Shown here one piece after another: positions 7,847-18,174 of a DNA stretch of 64,000 nucleotides (within the stretch, counting starts at the first letter, position 1; each line of letters starts with the position of its first letter). The notes under the pieces are model-generated. The model had not been told where the DNA came from. It worked only from the letters and a program-made list of their open reading frames with translations, and ran no database searches. The stretch is from CAZNPH01 sp964574985 (GTDB lineage Bacteria; Bacteroidota; Bacteroidia; Bacteroidales; SM23-62), in the NCBI GenBank assembly GCA_964574985.1, contig CAZNPH010000007.1:77813-141812 (forward strand), in the 5' to 3' direction. The translations under genes were made by a program, and so were the position numbers.

Positions 7847-9295
7847 TTATCGTTTCCAGAAGTATGGAGAAAAAAGCAAAAGGACGGTGAAAAGTTCGAG
7901 ACGTCCGATCAGCATAAGAAAAGAAAGAAACCATTTCCCGAAAACGGGAATGTGGCTGTAATTTTCAACCGGCCCGACACCTCCAATGCCGGGACCAATG
8001 TTGCCCAGGGTGGCAGCCACTGCCCCAAAGGAAGTGTCCGGGTCATATCCCATGGCCGACATGACCAGTATGCTCAACACGATGGTGATGATATAGAATG
8101 ATATAAAAGCGAATACGTTGTTCAGAATTTCCGGAGAAACAGCCTGTCTGTTCATCCTGACCGGGATCACGGCGTTGGGATGGAGCAGTCTTTTCAGTTC
8201 TGCCGCACTGTTCTTCAGAAACAGCACCACGCGCATGATCTTGATGCCTCCACCGGTTGACCCTGCAGAACCTCCGAAAAACATAAGCACAAATATGATG
8301 ACCCCCAGTATGGTTATCCAGCTGAGATAATCGGCAGTCACATATCCGGTGGTGGTGATGATGGAAATTACCTGGAACAATGCCTCCCTGAAACTTCTTT
8401 CAAAAGTATGGTTGCCGGAAAGGAACAAAACGATGGTCACCAGACCGGTAAAGGCGAGAATAAATATGATGTAATACCGGAATTCTTCGTTCTTCCAGAC
8501 CTTGTTCAGATCCAGATGCATGGCAAAATAGGAAAGGGCAAAGTTGGTACCAGCCAGAAACATGAAAAATGCAATAACATAATGTATATATGCAGAATCA
8601 AAAGCGGCAATACTTGCCTGTTTGGTGGAATAACCCCCTGTGGCCATGGTGGTAAAGGAATGACATACCGCATCAAACCATCCCAGTCCGCCTGCCATCA
8701 ACAGAACAATTTCCGTAAAGGTAAAAATGATGTATATGCCCCATAGCCTGGTGGCCGTATCCTTGATCCTGGGATGCAGTTTGTCCGGAGAAGGCCCCGG
8801 CACTTCGGCAACAAACAGCTGCATACCCCCGATACCCAGTATGGGAAGTATGGCCAGTGACATGACAATGATCCCCATCCCCCCCAGCCATTGGGTCAGA
8901 CTCCTCCAGAATAGCAATCCGTGCGGCATGGCCTCGATATCGTTGAGTATTGAAGCACCGGTGGTGGTGAATCCGGAAATAGTCTCAAAAAAAGCATCGG
9001 TATAAGATGGGATGGCTCCTGAGATCACAAAAGGCAATGAGCCGAAAACAGAAAACAAAATCCAGCCAAAACTCACGATAAGATACCCGTCCCGCTTATT
9101 GACCACAAATTCTTCTTTCCGGAAAATGAAAAACATCAGGGCGCCAGAAAATGCTGTGATACCTGCACCCGAGGCAAGGGCTGACATGTCATTTTCATGA
9201 TAGAAAAGGGAAACGGGAATACAGAGCAGCATAAAGGCCCCTTCGATCAGCAAAAGGAGCCCCAGTATCTTAATGACTGCCCGTTTATTGATCAT
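7847..9295 (-). CDS. trkH: Trk potassium uptake membrane subunit
   Basis: TrkH is the K+-translocating channel subunit of the Trk/Ktr system. The 482-residue protein has many transmembrane segments and the four selectivity-filter-like loops of the family: ISGFTTTGASIL, TTMATGGYSTK, ISIITTTGYVTADY and VAATLGNIGPGIGGVGP. The FGGSAGSTGGGIKIMRVVL segment between filters is a strong family signature. It is transcribed directly after trkA (8-base gap), the cytoplasmic gating partner, so the two form one K+-uptake unit. Confidence 0.95.
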   Translation of the reverse strand: MINKRAVIKILGLLLLIEGAFMLLCIPVSLFYHENDMSALASGAGITAFSGALMFFIFRKEEFVVNKRDGYLIVSFGWILFSVFGSLPFVISGAIPSYTDAFFETISGFTTTGASILNDIEAMPHGLLFWRSLTQWLGGMGIIVMSLAILPILGIGGMQLFVAEVPGPSPDKLHPRIKDTATRLWGIYIIFTFTEIVLLMAGGLGWFDAVCHSFTTMATGGYSTKQASIAAFDSAYIHYVIAFFMFLAGTNFALSYFAMHLDLNKVWKNEEFRYYIIFILAFTGLVTIVLFLSGNHTFERSFREALFQVISIITTTGYVTADYLSWITILGVIIFVLMFFGGSAGSTGGGIKIMRVVLFLKNSAAELKRLLHPNAVIPVRMNRQAVSPEILNNVFAFISFYIITIVLSILVMSAMGYDPDTSFGAVAATLGNIGPGIGGVGPVENYSHIPVFGKWFLSFLMLIGRLELFTVLLLFSPYFWKR

Positions 9296-9303
9296 GGGAA
9301 GTC

Positions 9304-10644
9304 TTAATTAAAGAATTTGCCGATTTTGCCGATTCCCGAAGGCAGGGTAAACACAACCACCCGGTCATTGGGTTTGATCAGGGTATCACCATCGGCTATA
9401 AAACTGTACTTTCCGCGGATCACCCCGCCGATGATCGCATCTTCCGGAAAATCAATTTCACGCAACGGGCCTTCCGTAATGGCGGATCCCGGACGGACCA
9501 GAAATTCCATTACTTCGGCTTTCGTTCCGGTCAGGCACCTGATTGATGAAACCTGCTCGGTCATGGTAAAAGTGAATATGCGGCTGGCAGTGATCAGTTT
9601 CTTATTGATCACCGAATCAATGCCCATATTTTCAGCCAGAGGAATGTAATCGATGTTCTCGATCTCGGCAATAACCTTCTTGACTCCCATTTGCTTGGCG
9701 AGAAGACATGAAAGGATGTTGGTTTCCGAATTGCCGGTCACGGCAACGAAAGCATCCATTTTCGGTAATCCTTCCTGGATGAGCAGATCAACATGGGTGC
9801 CGTCCCCGTTGATCACCAGTGTATTGTTCAGGGCATTGGACAATTGATAGGCTTTATCCCTTTTCAGTTCGATCAGTTTCACATTGTGCTGCCTGCCCAG
9901 GGCCATGGCTGTTCTTTTCCCGATCCGGCTTCCCCCGAGGATCATCACATTGTTTATGTCAAATTCCTCCCGTCCCGAATATTTCATCAATTCATCGATT
10001 CCCGACTTATTGGTGATCACGTAGAACTGGTCACCTGCCTGAAATTTTTCTTCTCCTCTGGGGATGATGGTATCACCGTTCCGTGTAATGGCAACCGCCC
10101 GGTATTCAAGTGCTTCATCAAAATTGGCGGTTTCATGTAAGGTCTTGCCGATGATGGGAGCGGAATCATTCAGTTTGATCACGTACATGGACAATTTGCC
10201 TCCGTCGAATTCAACCACGTCCGCCATCCCGGTCTGGTGGATGAGGCCGACCGCCTCATTGGCTGCGATCATTTCCGGATAGAGCATATAATCGACCCCC
10301 ATGCTGGAAAAAATCTCCTTGTGGGGCAACTGCAAATATTCATGATTATCGATCCGGGCAATGGTTTTTTTTGCGCCCAGTTTCTTGGCCAGCACACAGG
10401 AAGTAATGTTCACTTCTTCCAGCTGGGTGACGGCAATATGAAGATCTATGCTTTTGATCTTTGCATCTCTGAGCATGCTGATGGATGATGCAGACCCTTC
10501 AAGGGTCATCAGGTCGTATAAAGCGCCGAACTGTTTGAGCTTGGTATCATCAATATCCGAGAGTACGATGTCGTGGTTCTCGTCACACAACATTTTGGCA
10601 AGATGCGACCCCACTTCCCCGGCTCCGCATATCAGAATCCTCAT
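9304..10644 (-). CDS. trkA: Trk system cytoplasmic regulatory protein
   Basis: TrkA is the NAD(H)-binding gating subunit that sits under TrkH. The 446-residue protein contains two tandem RCK units, each with a Rossmann-like TrkA-N domain (start MRILICGAGEVGSHLAKML; second at NVMILGGSRIGKRTA) followed by a TrkA-C domain. The second GxGxxG is degenerate (GGSRIG), common in full-length TrkA. The ATG at 10644 lies inside the 3' end of the upstream comEC frame, giving a 62-base overlap and suggesting translational coupling. Confidence 0.95.
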   Translation of the reverse strand: MRILICGAGEVGSHLAKMLCDENHDIVLSDIDDTKLKQFGALYDLMTLEGSASSISMLRDAKIKSIDLHIAVTQLEEVNITSCVLAKKLGAKKTIARIDNHEYLQLPHKEIFSSMGVDYMLYPEMIAANEAVGLIHQTGMADVVEFDGGKLSMYVIKLNDSAPIIGKTLHETANFDEALEYRAVAITRNGDTIIPRGEEKFQAGDQFYVITNKSGIDELMKYSGREEFDINNVMILGGSRIGKRTAMALGRQHNVKLIELKRDKAYQLSNALNNTLVINGDGTHVDLLIQEGLPKMDAFVAVTGNSETNILSCLLAKQMGVKKVIAEIENIDYIPLAENMGIDSVINKKLITASRIFTFTMTEQVSSIRCLTGTKAEVMEFLVRPGSAITEGPLREIDFPEDAIIGGVIRGKYSFIADGDTLIKPNDRVVVFTLPSGIGKIGKFFN

Positions 10645-12391
10645 TGCACGTCGTTAAGAAATTTGAGGCAAATTTATAACTATAATCTTTTGCATCCAAG
10701 CGCTTGTTTCCAATCATTTTTGCCGTCGTGCCCGGCAAGCGGGCATGCCTTGCAGCACGGTACCTGCCATGAAGTTGCAACATCAAAAAAACCAGAACGA
10801 ACAAGAGTCCGCTCACCAGAAAAAAAAACTTCCTGGAGAAAAAAAAGATGCTCATACAAACAATGATGCCGTAAACAAGGATCAATCCCTTCATGCCCAG
10901 GGATATCCCGGTGATCTCAGCGCCCGGAACAGATCCGGCAAAATCCACGCCCGTTTTCAGCAATCCGGTCACCACCTTAAAAAGCTTTCCTGCAAACATC
11001 CAGGGGAAACCGGCCAGTGACAGGATTAAAAACAATGCACCGCAATACAAAACGAGCGGAACCAGCAAAAAGACCAGGAAATTGCTCAGCAGGAAATACA
11101 CGGGGAAATTCCCGAAATAATGAATGGCAAGTGGCATTGCGGCGATCTGTGCAGCAAGTGTGATGCTGGTTATGGACCGGATGCGTTTCAAAACGGTATT
11201 CCTGAAAGAGCCCGTGCGGTTGAACCGGGGATAATAAATGGCTATACCGGTCACTGCCAGATAACTGAGCTGAAATCCGGCATGCATCAACTGGTGTGGA
11301 TCGATCAGCAAAAGGATCAGGCAGGAACCGCAGATGATATTGATCATATCCGGACTCCTCCCGGCCAACCGCGCAAGACTGTACATGGAGATCATCAGGG
11401 ATGCCCGCAAAACCGAAGGGGATAATCCGGTCAGCAACGCATAGAAAGCCAAAAAAACAAGCATGATTCCAAACCGGATATATATTCCGCATGGAAAAAC
11501 CTTCAGCAATCCCAAAACATGGTAAAGCACCCAGCATATCATCCCCACATGGAGTCCGGATACCGCCAGCACATGCATTACCCCGGCCCGTTCAAACCTT
11601 TCCCTGTTCGATTCTGCCATATCTTTTTTGAGTCCGAGCAACAAAGCCGCGGCAATATCCCGGTCATCCCTTTCCATTTCCACATCATCAAGAATGGCTT
11701 TCAATTTTTTCCTGATCCCCGCCACGTATGCCTGCAATGAAAATCTTCCGGGACTGCCCACCGGCCGCCATGCATTGGAATCCGCATAAGCTGTCCAGTA
11801 AATGTGCCGGTGACCTAAATATTTGCGGTAATCAAATTCACCGGGATTCCCGGGCGGACTCACACATCCGGGATCGGCCCTGAAAATCAACACATCCCCC
11901 CATTGCAATTTCCCGGCTGCATTGCCTTTTTGTATATACAAAAGCATTTTCCCGCGAACTGCCTCCGTTGATTTCCCGTCCACGTAGCGGATACGGTTTA
12001 CGGTCATTCGCATGGTTTTTGGCTTTGGCGAAAGATCGGAAACGATCCTGGCCATGATCCTGCCCGGCGGGATATCCCTGATCCGGGGACAATCTGTTCT
12101 GATCATGAACAAAAGAGCCAGGAAAAGAAATGATACAATCCCGAATATTGATGTTTTCCCCGGTTGCCGGTCCGCCCTGCTCCGGAAATAAAGAAATACC
12201 ACAGCAACCACCAATGCCAGTCCGGCCACCAACACCACACCGGCCCTCATCGCCACTCCGGCCGGCAATGCCGTGTCCGCCATCATCAGATTACCCCTGC
12301 CGGGGCCGATCCGGAAACGGAGAAGTATACCCAGAATGCATGGCGGGAGCACCCTGGCAGCCGGTCTTCTTCCGATTGCCTGATAAAGCAT
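10583..12391 (-). CDS. comEC: ComEC/Rec2-family competence membrane protein
   Basis: ComEC forms the inner-membrane channel for uptake of single-stranded DNA during natural transformation. The protein has 602 residues. An N-terminal membrane region and soluble DUF4131/OB-like part are followed by the Competence domain, whose hallmark GVMHVLAVSGLHVGMI is intact. A series of transmembrane helices follows. No C-terminal metallo-beta-lactamase domain is present; this shorter form is common in the phylum. The last ~35 residues are polar, look non-conserved and run 62 bases into trkA. Whether this tail is real or reflects loss of an earlier stop cannot be settled here. Confidence 0.85.
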   Translation of the reverse strand: MLYQAIGRRPAARVLPPCILGILLRFRIGPGRGNLMMADTALPAGVAMRAGVVLVAGLALVVAVVFLYFRSRADRQPGKTSIFGIVSFLFLALLFMIRTDCPRIRDIPPGRIMARIVSDLSPKPKTMRMTVNRIRYVDGKSTEAVRGKMLLYIQKGNAAGKLQWGDVLIFRADPGCVSPPGNPGEFDYRKYLGHRHIYWTAYADSNAWRPVGSPGRFSLQAYVAGIRKKLKAILDDVEMERDDRDIAAALLLGLKKDMAESNRERFERAGVMHVLAVSGLHVGMICWVLYHVLGLLKVFPCGIYIRFGIMLVFLAFYALLTGLSPSVLRASLMISMYSLARLAGRSPDMINIICGSCLILLLIDPHQLMHAGFQLSYLAVTGIAIYYPRFNRTGSFRNTVLKRIRSITSITLAAQIAAMPLAIHYFGNFPVYFLLSNFLVFLLVPLVLYCGALFLILSLAGFPWMFAGKLFKVVTGLLKTGVDFAGSVPGAEITGISLGMKGLILVYGIIVCMSIFFFSRKFFFLVSGLLFVLVFLMLQLHGRYRAARHARLPGTTAKMIGNKRLDAKDYSYKFASNFLTTCNEDSDMRSRGSGVASCQNVV

Positions 12392-12547
12392 TATTAAACA
12401 TTTGCCGGAATTCTATGTTTATAGAACCGGGAGATCAGCCCCTGATGATTTCAAATGGATATATTGGCTAATGTTGGGATTTTATAGTATTTTTATCGTA
12501 TTCCAGAAACCTATGTTGAATCTTCAAATATTCTAAAATCAACCGAT

Positions 12548-13561
12548 ATGATTAATCTGAAAACCACTTACCTGGGAATTGAACTGAAAAATCCCATCAT
12601 CGCGGGAGCGAGCAATCTTGTATCGGACCCGGACAACCTGAAAAAACTGGAAGAAGCGGGAGCAGCAGCGATCGTATACAAATCCCTGTTCGAAGAACAG
12701 ATCCAGTATGAAGCGGCCCAGATGGATGACGAATTGGAGGAGTATGCAGAGCGGAACGCTGAGATGGTCAGTCTGTTCCCCACCCTGGAACACGCCGGAC
12801 CGAGGGAACACCTGATGAAGGTCAAAAAAGCCAGGGAAGCGGTTAATATCCCCGTCATTGCAAGTCTGAACTGTGTCCGGAAAGGCACATGGCTTGAATA
12901 TGCCAAGTTGCTTGAAGATACCGGAGTTGATGCATTGGAAATGAATTTTTATGCCGTGCCTTCCGGATTTGATAAACCGGGCAGTGAACTCGAAAAGGAA
13001 CAACTGGACATACTCAGTGAAATAAAAAGCAGCATTTCCATCCCCATCAGCGTCAAGCTAAGTCCGTTCTACGCCAATCCCATGCACCTGATCGCCGGAA
13101 TGGACAAAAAGGGGGTGGACGGATTCGTTCTGTTCAACCGTCTTTTTCAGCCGGACATCGATACCGGCAAAATGGAACATTATACACCTTTCAACCTGAG
13201 TGAAAAACCCGATATCCGGCTTCCCCTGAGATACGCAGGATTGCTGTACGGCAACATCAAGGCCAGCATATGCAGCAATACAGGAATATACAACGGAACC
13301 GACGTGGCCAAGATGCTGCTTGCGGGAGCCGATTGTGTCCAGGTGGTCAGCACCCTGTACAAGAATAAGACCGGCTATATCGACAACATGCTGAAAGACC
13401 TGAAAGATTGGATGGGATCCAAAAATTTCAGCTCATTAAAAGACATCAAAGGAAAATTATCGGCAAAAAACGTATCCGACCCATTCATATACAAGCGTGC
13501 ACAATACGTGGACATCCTGATGAAATCGGGAGAGATTCTCAAAAAACAAAAACTGCGGTAA
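12548..13561 (+). CDS. Dihydroorotate dehydrogenase-like flavoprotein
   Basis: This 337-residue TIM-barrel flavoprotein of the dihydroorotate dehydrogenase superfamily starts LKTTYLGIELKNPIIAGAS, the usual FMN-barrel opening. It has VKLSPFY in the central strand and an FMN-phosphate region around NTGIYNGTDVAKMLLAGADCVQVVSTLYKN. It differs from biosynthetic PyrD in the N-terminal YKSLFEEQ block and in its C-terminal lysine-rich tail. The nearby pyruvate:ferredoxin oxidoreductase gene suggests a link to ferredoxin redox metabolism, which is inference. Electron acceptor and true substrate are unknown. It converges on def with a 9-base gap. Confidence 0.8.
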   Translation: MINLKTTYLGIELKNPIIAGASNLVSDPDNLKKLEEAGAAAIVYKSLFEEQIQYEAAQMDDELEEYAERNAEMVSLFPTLEHAGPREHLMKVKKAREAVNIPVIASLNCVRKGTWLEYAKLLEDTGVDALEMNFYAVPSGFDKPGSELEKEQLDILSEIKSSISIPISVKLSPFYANPMHLIAGMDKKGVDGFVLFNRLFQPDIDTGKMEHYTPFNLSEKPDIRLPLRYAGLLYGNIKASICSNTGIYNGTDVAKMLLAGADCVQVVSTLYKNKTGYIDNMLKDLKDWMGSKNFSSLKDIKGKLSAKNVSDPFIYKRAQYVDILMKSGEILKKQKLR

Positions 13562-13570
13562 AGAAACAGG

Positions 13571-14137
13571 TCAGGATTTGCCCCCGGGCAACACCACAGG
13601 ATAGCTCAATTCTGTTTTTCCCCCGGATATATTCCTCAGCTTCCCGTTGAGCATTTTGCGTTTCAGCGGGGGTAAATGATCAGTGAACAACACTCCTTTG
13701 AGATGGTCCACTTCATGCTGGATAACCCTTGCCGGGATCCCTTCGAAATATTCATCGTGACCGTTGAGTTCCCGGTCATAATAACGGAGCCTGATCCTGG
13801 GTTTCCTTAAAATATTCTCCCTGACCTCCGGGATGCTGAGGCAACCTTCATTGAATAACCATTCCTCACCACTTTCCTCCATAATCTCCGGATTGATCAG
13901 GACTATTTTGAAATTGGCCAATTCTTCATCCGTCTCGTCGATCCCTGTTGTATCGATCACCACCAGGCGGATAGATTTACCGATCTGGGGTGCAGCCAAT
14001 CCCACCCCGTCGGCTGATTTCATGGTCTCCTGCATATCGCTGATCAGCCGGTCAAGTCCGTCATAACCGGCTTCAATTTCGCGTGCCTGCTTTCGCAGAA
14101 CCGGGGTACCATATAAATAAACAGGATAAATCATCAC
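13571..14137 (-). CDS. def: Peptide deformylase
   Basis: Removes the formyl group from nascent polypeptide N-termini. All three family motifs are intact in the 188-residue protein: GVGLAAPQIGKS (motif 1), EGCLSIPEVR (motif 2, metal-binding Cys) and QHEVDHLKGVLF (motif 3, HExxH metal ligands and catalytic Glu). The start overlaps the ruvX stop by four bases (ATGA), so it is translationally coupled to ruvX. Confidence 0.96.
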   Translation of the reverse strand: MMIYPVYLYGTPVLRKQAREIEAGYDGLDRLISDMQETMKSADGVGLAAPQIGKSIRLVVIDTTGIDETDEELANFKIVLINPEIMEESGEEWLFNEGCLSIPEVRENILRKPRIRLRYYDRELNGHDEYFEGIPARVIQHEVDHLKGVLFTDHLPPLKRKMLNGKLRNISGGKTELSYPVVLPGGKS

Positions 14138-14562
14138 AATGATCTGTTACGCATTTTTGAATCCAGATATGACTGCAGAATGATGACGGCGCTGACCTTG
14201 TCGGCAAGCCCTTTCCGGGAACGGCCTTTTTTTCTCAGCCCCCCGTCTCTCATTGCCTGCAATGCCATTTTCGAAGTGAACCGCTCGTCGAAAGTGACAA
14301 GCGGTATCTCCGCATATTTTTTTTTGAACCATCGTATAAATGGATCAATGTATTGAACAGCTTCCGAAGGCTGATTGTTCATTTGAAAAGGATATCCCAC
14401 CACCACTTCATCCACCGTTTCTTTTTTCAGGTATTCTGAAATATATGCCCTGACCCCGGACTCGCTGACAGTGGCCAGCCCATTGGCGATCATCCCCATG
14501 GGATCTGAAACTGCGATCCCTACCCGTTTCTTGCCGTAATCCAATGCCAGGATCCTGCCCAA
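14134..14562 (-). CDS. ruvX: Holliday-junction resolvase-like RuvX/YqgF
   Basis: A 142-residue RNase H-fold protein of the YqgF family, implicated in pre-16S rRNA processing and/or Holliday junction resolution. The N-terminus GRILALDYGKKRVGIAVSDP carries the first catalytic aspartate. VVGYPFQMN, VTFDERFTSKMA and DKVSAVIILQSYL are the other conserved blocks with acidic catalytic residues. It is the upstream gene of a two-gene unit with def. Confidence 0.93.
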   Translation of the reverse strand: MGRILALDYGKKRVGIAVSDPMGMIANGLATVSESGVRAYISEYLKKETVDEVVVGYPFQMNNQPSEAVQYIDPFIRWFKKKYAEIPLVTFDERFTSKMALQAMRDGGLRKKGRSRKGLADKVSAVIILQSYLDSKMRNRSL

Positions 14563-14625
14563 TATTTATTTAAATTAATTTTAAATTACAAAATTAATAA
14601 AATTCCCAAAACAAGAAAAAGGCAT

Positions 14626-17600
14626 TTATTTTCCCTCGTCGGAATAGTCCAGCGAGGCCAGACGCACATAATTCCTGTACCTCCATCTCGCATTTTCCTC
14701 GGCAGCCCTGAAGAGTCTTTCGGCTTCTTCAGGAAATGATTTCCTGAGCGATGTATAACGGACCTCGGAATTGAGGAAATCCTGGAATTTATCCCAATCG
14801 GGTTCCTTGGAATCGAGCATAAAGGGATTCTTTCCCTCTTTCTCAAACCCGGGATCGTACCGGTAAAGCTGCCAGTAACCCGATTGAACCGCGTTCTTTT
14901 CCTGTTCCTGGGTTTTTTCCATTCCCGCCTTCAGTCCGTGATTGATACAGGGTGCATATGCTATGATGATGGAAGGTCCCGGATAGGCCTCCGCTTCCCT
15001 GACCGCCCTGAACAACTGGGGCTGACTGGCACCCATGGCCACCTGGGCAATATACACGTATCCGTAGCTCATGGCCATCATGCCCAGATCTTTTTTGCGT
15101 ATTTTCTTGCCGGAAGCAGCAAACTTGGCCACCGCACCAGCAGGCGTTGCCTTTGAAGACTGTCCTCCGGTATTTGAATATACCTCGGTATCCAGCACAA
15201 GCATGTTCACATCTTCTCCGGAAGCAAGCACATGATCGAGTCCGCCATACCCGATATCATAAGCCCAACCGTCACCGCCTATGATCCAGACAGATTTTTT
15301 GATCAGGTACTGACTGAGCTCCATGATCTCTTTGGCCAGGGGATCCTTTTCTTTCTTCAGGGCATCCATAACTTTATGGCTGGCTGACTCAGAACCCGCT
15401 GCATCATCTTTTGCCTCTATCCATTCCCTGAGCACTTCACGGGTTTTGCCGGAAACTTTTCCGTCATTGATCAGTAATTGCATCCGGTCTGCGATCCGTT
15501 CCCTCAGTTTTTTCACCCCAAGCGCCATTCCGAAACCGTATTCGGCATTGTCCTCAAACAGGGAGTTGGCCCAGGCCGGTCCTTTGCCCTGCTTGTTGAC
15601 CGTATACGGGGTCGACGGGGCGGAACCTCCCCAGATCGAAGAACAACCCGTTGCATTGGCGATCATCATCCGGTCCCCGAACAACTGGGTGATCAGTTTG
15701 ACATAGGGGGTTTCCCCGCAACCTGCACAGGCCCCGGAAAATTCAAACAAAGGTTGTGCAAACTGGCTGTTCTTGACCGTTTTGAATATATCAATCCGGT
15801 CGGTCTTGGGCTTTATTTCGGATACCAGGTAATCCCAGTTTTTGGTTTCCTTCATCTGGGATTCCAGGGGCTTCATGACCAGTGCTTTCTCCTTGGCGGG
15901 ACATACCTCCACACAATTCATACAACCCGTACAGTCCAGTACACTGACCTGGAGCCGGTAATGGAGTCCGTCCAGCCCTTTTCCCTTTGCCTCCAATGTT
16001 TCTGCTCCGTCCAGTGCTTTCAGTTCTTTCCCGTCCAGGAGGAAAGGCCGGATAGTGGCATGCGGACAAACATATACACATTGGTTGCACTGGATACAGT
16101 TTTCGGGTATCCATTCAGGCACATCCACAGCAACGCCACGCTTTTCATATGCAGTTGTGCCCGGCGGAAAAGATCCGTCTTCGCGTCCTTTGAATGCACT
16201 GACCGGGAGATCGTCACCTTCCAGACGATTGATCACGTCGGCCACTTCACGTATAAACTCCGGACGGTTCTTATCTTCTTTTTCTTTCCTGGCATCGAGT
16301 TTTTCCCATTCCTTGAGTACTTCCACTTCTTCAAGTTCTTCTCCGCCGCGGTCTACCGCCGAATTGTTCATTTTCACGATCTCTTCCCCTTTCCGTGCGA
16401 AACTTTTTTCGATGAACTTTTTCATTTCCTTCACAGCCAGGTCGTAGGGAATGACTTCCGATATCTTGAAAAAAGCCGACTGCATGATGGTATTGGTCCT
16501 TGAACCCAGTCCGATATCCTTGGCGATCCGGGTGGCGTTGATGATGTAAAATTTGATGTCATTCTCCGCCATGTACTTTTTCATATGGTCCGGAAGCCGT
16601 TTTATGGTTTCTTCCTTATCCCAGATGCTGTTCAGAAGGAAGGTACCGCCTTTTTTAAGCCCCCTCAGCATATCATACTTATCGATATAGGAAGAAACAT
16701 GGCAGGCAAGAAAATCGGGTGTGCTCACCAGATAGGTGGAACGGATGGGTTTGTCCCCGAACCGCAGGTGCGAAGTGGTGAGACCGCCTGACTTCCTTGA
16801 ATCATAGGCAAAATAAGCCTGACAATATTTGTCTGTGGATTCCCCGATGATCTTGATCGAGTTTTTGTTGGCACCTACCGTTCCGTCGGCCCCGATCCCG
16901 TAAAACCTGGCTTCGAAAGTGCCTTCTGGAACCGCGATTACGTCTTCCTTCCAGGGAAGTGAAGTATGTGTAACATCATCGTGGATGCCCACGGTAAACT
17001 TGTTTTTCGGTTCGTTTTGCTCCAGATTGTCGTACACGGATATGATCATGGCCGGGGTTGTATCCTTGGAACTTAGTCCGTACCGCCCCCCGACAACCAA
17101 AGGCGCATTCTTGTCACCGAAAAACAGGTCCCGGACATCCAGGTAAAGAGGTTCTCCGTTGGCACCGGGCTCTTTTGTGCGATCCAGCACGGCAATCCGT
17201 TTCACTGACTTCGGAAGCACTTTATTAAAATATTTGGCACTGAAGGGCCGGTACAAATGAACTGTGATCAATCCCGCTTTGCGGCCGTTTTTGTTAAGAT
17301 AATCAATGGTTTCACAGATGGTTTCGGTTACCGATCCCATGGCCACAATGATATTCTCCGCATCAGGTGAGCCATAGTATGTGAAGGGATGGTACTCACG
17401 GCCTGTCATCCTGGTGATCTCCCGCATGTATTCCTCAACAACATCCGGCACCACTTCATAAAAGGGATTACATGCTTCCCGGGCCTGAAAGAAAATGTCC
17501 GGATTCTGTGCCGTTCCCCGGGTTACCGGATGTTCAGGATTCAGTGCATTATCCCTGAATGCCTGCAATGCTTTCCAGTCGATCAGATCTTTCATGTCTT

Positions 17601-18174
17601 CGTTTTCGAAAGCTTCGATTTTCTGCAATTCATGGGAACTGCGGAAGCCATCGAAAAAATGCAGGAACGGAATCCTGGATTTGATGGCCGACAAATGAGC
17701 AACCCCTCCCAGGTCCATGATCTGTTGTATACTTCCTGTAGCCATCAATGCAAAGCCTGTGTTCCGGGTGCTCATCACATCGCTGTGATCACCGAAAATG
17801 GAGAGGGCCTGGGTGGCAACACTCCTGGCGGATACATGAAAAACGCCGGGCAACAGTTCCGCGGCGATCTTGAACATGTTGGGGATCATCAGCAACAACC
17901 CCTGGGAAGCGGTGAATGTAGAAGTGAGGGCGCCGGACTGCAGCGAGCCGTGGACTGCTCCCGAAGCACCACCCTCCGATTGCATTTCGGTAACGGTTAC
18001 GGTTTCTCCGAAAATGTTCTTTCTCCCGAAGGCAGCCCATTCATCGATATTTTCGGCCATATTGGAAGACGGGGTGATTGGATAGATCGCGGCAACCTCG
18101 CTGAACATATAGGCCATATGGGACGCGGCCTGGTTGCCGTCGCAGGTAATGAAATTCTTTTTCTTTGCTGTCAT
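14626..18174 (-). CDS. nifJ: Pyruvate:ferredoxin (flavodoxin) oxidoreductase
   Basis: Oxidises pyruvate to acetyl-CoA and CO2 with reduction of ferredoxin; a central enzyme of anaerobic pyruvate metabolism. The 1182-residue single-chain form has all domains in order: N-terminal ThDP/Pyr domain (AAIYPITPSSNMAENIDEW), the gamma and CoA-binding domains, a two-cluster ferredoxin domain (CIQCNQCVYVCPHATIRPF and CTGCMNCVEVCPA), and the C-terminal ThDP-PP domain with CAGCGETPYVK and GGDGWAYDIGYGGLDH. The ATG at 18174 gives the standard MTAKKKNFITCDGNQAASH start; an in-frame TTG at 18201 would add nine residues. It marks an anaerobe or facultative anaerobe. Confidence 0.97.
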   Translation of the reverse strand: MTAKKKNFITCDGNQAASHMAYMFSEVAAIYPITPSSNMAENIDEWAAFGRKNIFGETVTVTEMQSEGGASGAVHGSLQSGALTSTFTASQGLLLMIPNMFKIAAELLPGVFHVSARSVATQALSIFGDHSDVMSTRNTGFALMATGSIQQIMDLGGVAHLSAIKSRIPFLHFFDGFRSSHELQKIEAFENEDMKDLIDWKALQAFRDNALNPEHPVTRGTAQNPDIFFQAREACNPFYEVVPDVVEEYMREITRMTGREYHPFTYYGSPDAENIIVAMGSVTETICETIDYLNKNGRKAGLITVHLYRPFSAKYFNKVLPKSVKRIAVLDRTKEPGANGEPLYLDVRDLFFGDKNAPLVVGGRYGLSSKDTTPAMIISVYDNLEQNEPKNKFTVGIHDDVTHTSLPWKEDVIAVPEGTFEARFYGIGADGTVGANKNSIKIIGESTDKYCQAYFAYDSRKSGGLTTSHLRFGDKPIRSTYLVSTPDFLACHVSSYIDKYDMLRGLKKGGTFLLNSIWDKEETIKRLPDHMKKYMAENDIKFYIINATRIAKDIGLGSRTNTIMQSAFFKISEVIPYDLAVKEMKKFIEKSFARKGEEIVKMNNSAVDRGGEELEEVEVLKEWEKLDARKEKEDKNRPEFIREVADVINRLEGDDLPVSAFKGREDGSFPPGTTAYEKRGVAVDVPEWIPENCIQCNQCVYVCPHATIRPFLLDGKELKALDGAETLEAKGKGLDGLHYRLQVSVLDCTGCMNCVEVCPAKEKALVMKPLESQMKETKNWDYLVSEIKPKTDRIDIFKTVKNSQFAQPLFEFSGACAGCGETPYVKLITQLFGDRMMIANATGCSSIWGGSAPSTPYTVNKQGKGPAWANSLFEDNAEYGFGMALGVKKLRERIADRMQLLINDGKVSGKTREVLREWIEAKDDAAGSESASHKVMDALKKEKDPLAKEIMELSQYLIKKSVWIIGGDGWAYDIGYGGLDHVLASGEDVNMLVLDTEVYSNTGGQSSKATPAGAVAKFAASGKKIRKKDLGMMAMSYGYVYIAQVAMGASQPQLFRAVREAEAYPGPSIIIAYAPCINHGLKAGMEKTQEQEKNAVQSGYWQLYRYDPGFEKEGKNPFMLDSKEPDWDKFQDFLNSEVRYTSLRKSFPEEAERLFRAAEENARWRYRNYVRLASLDYSDEGK

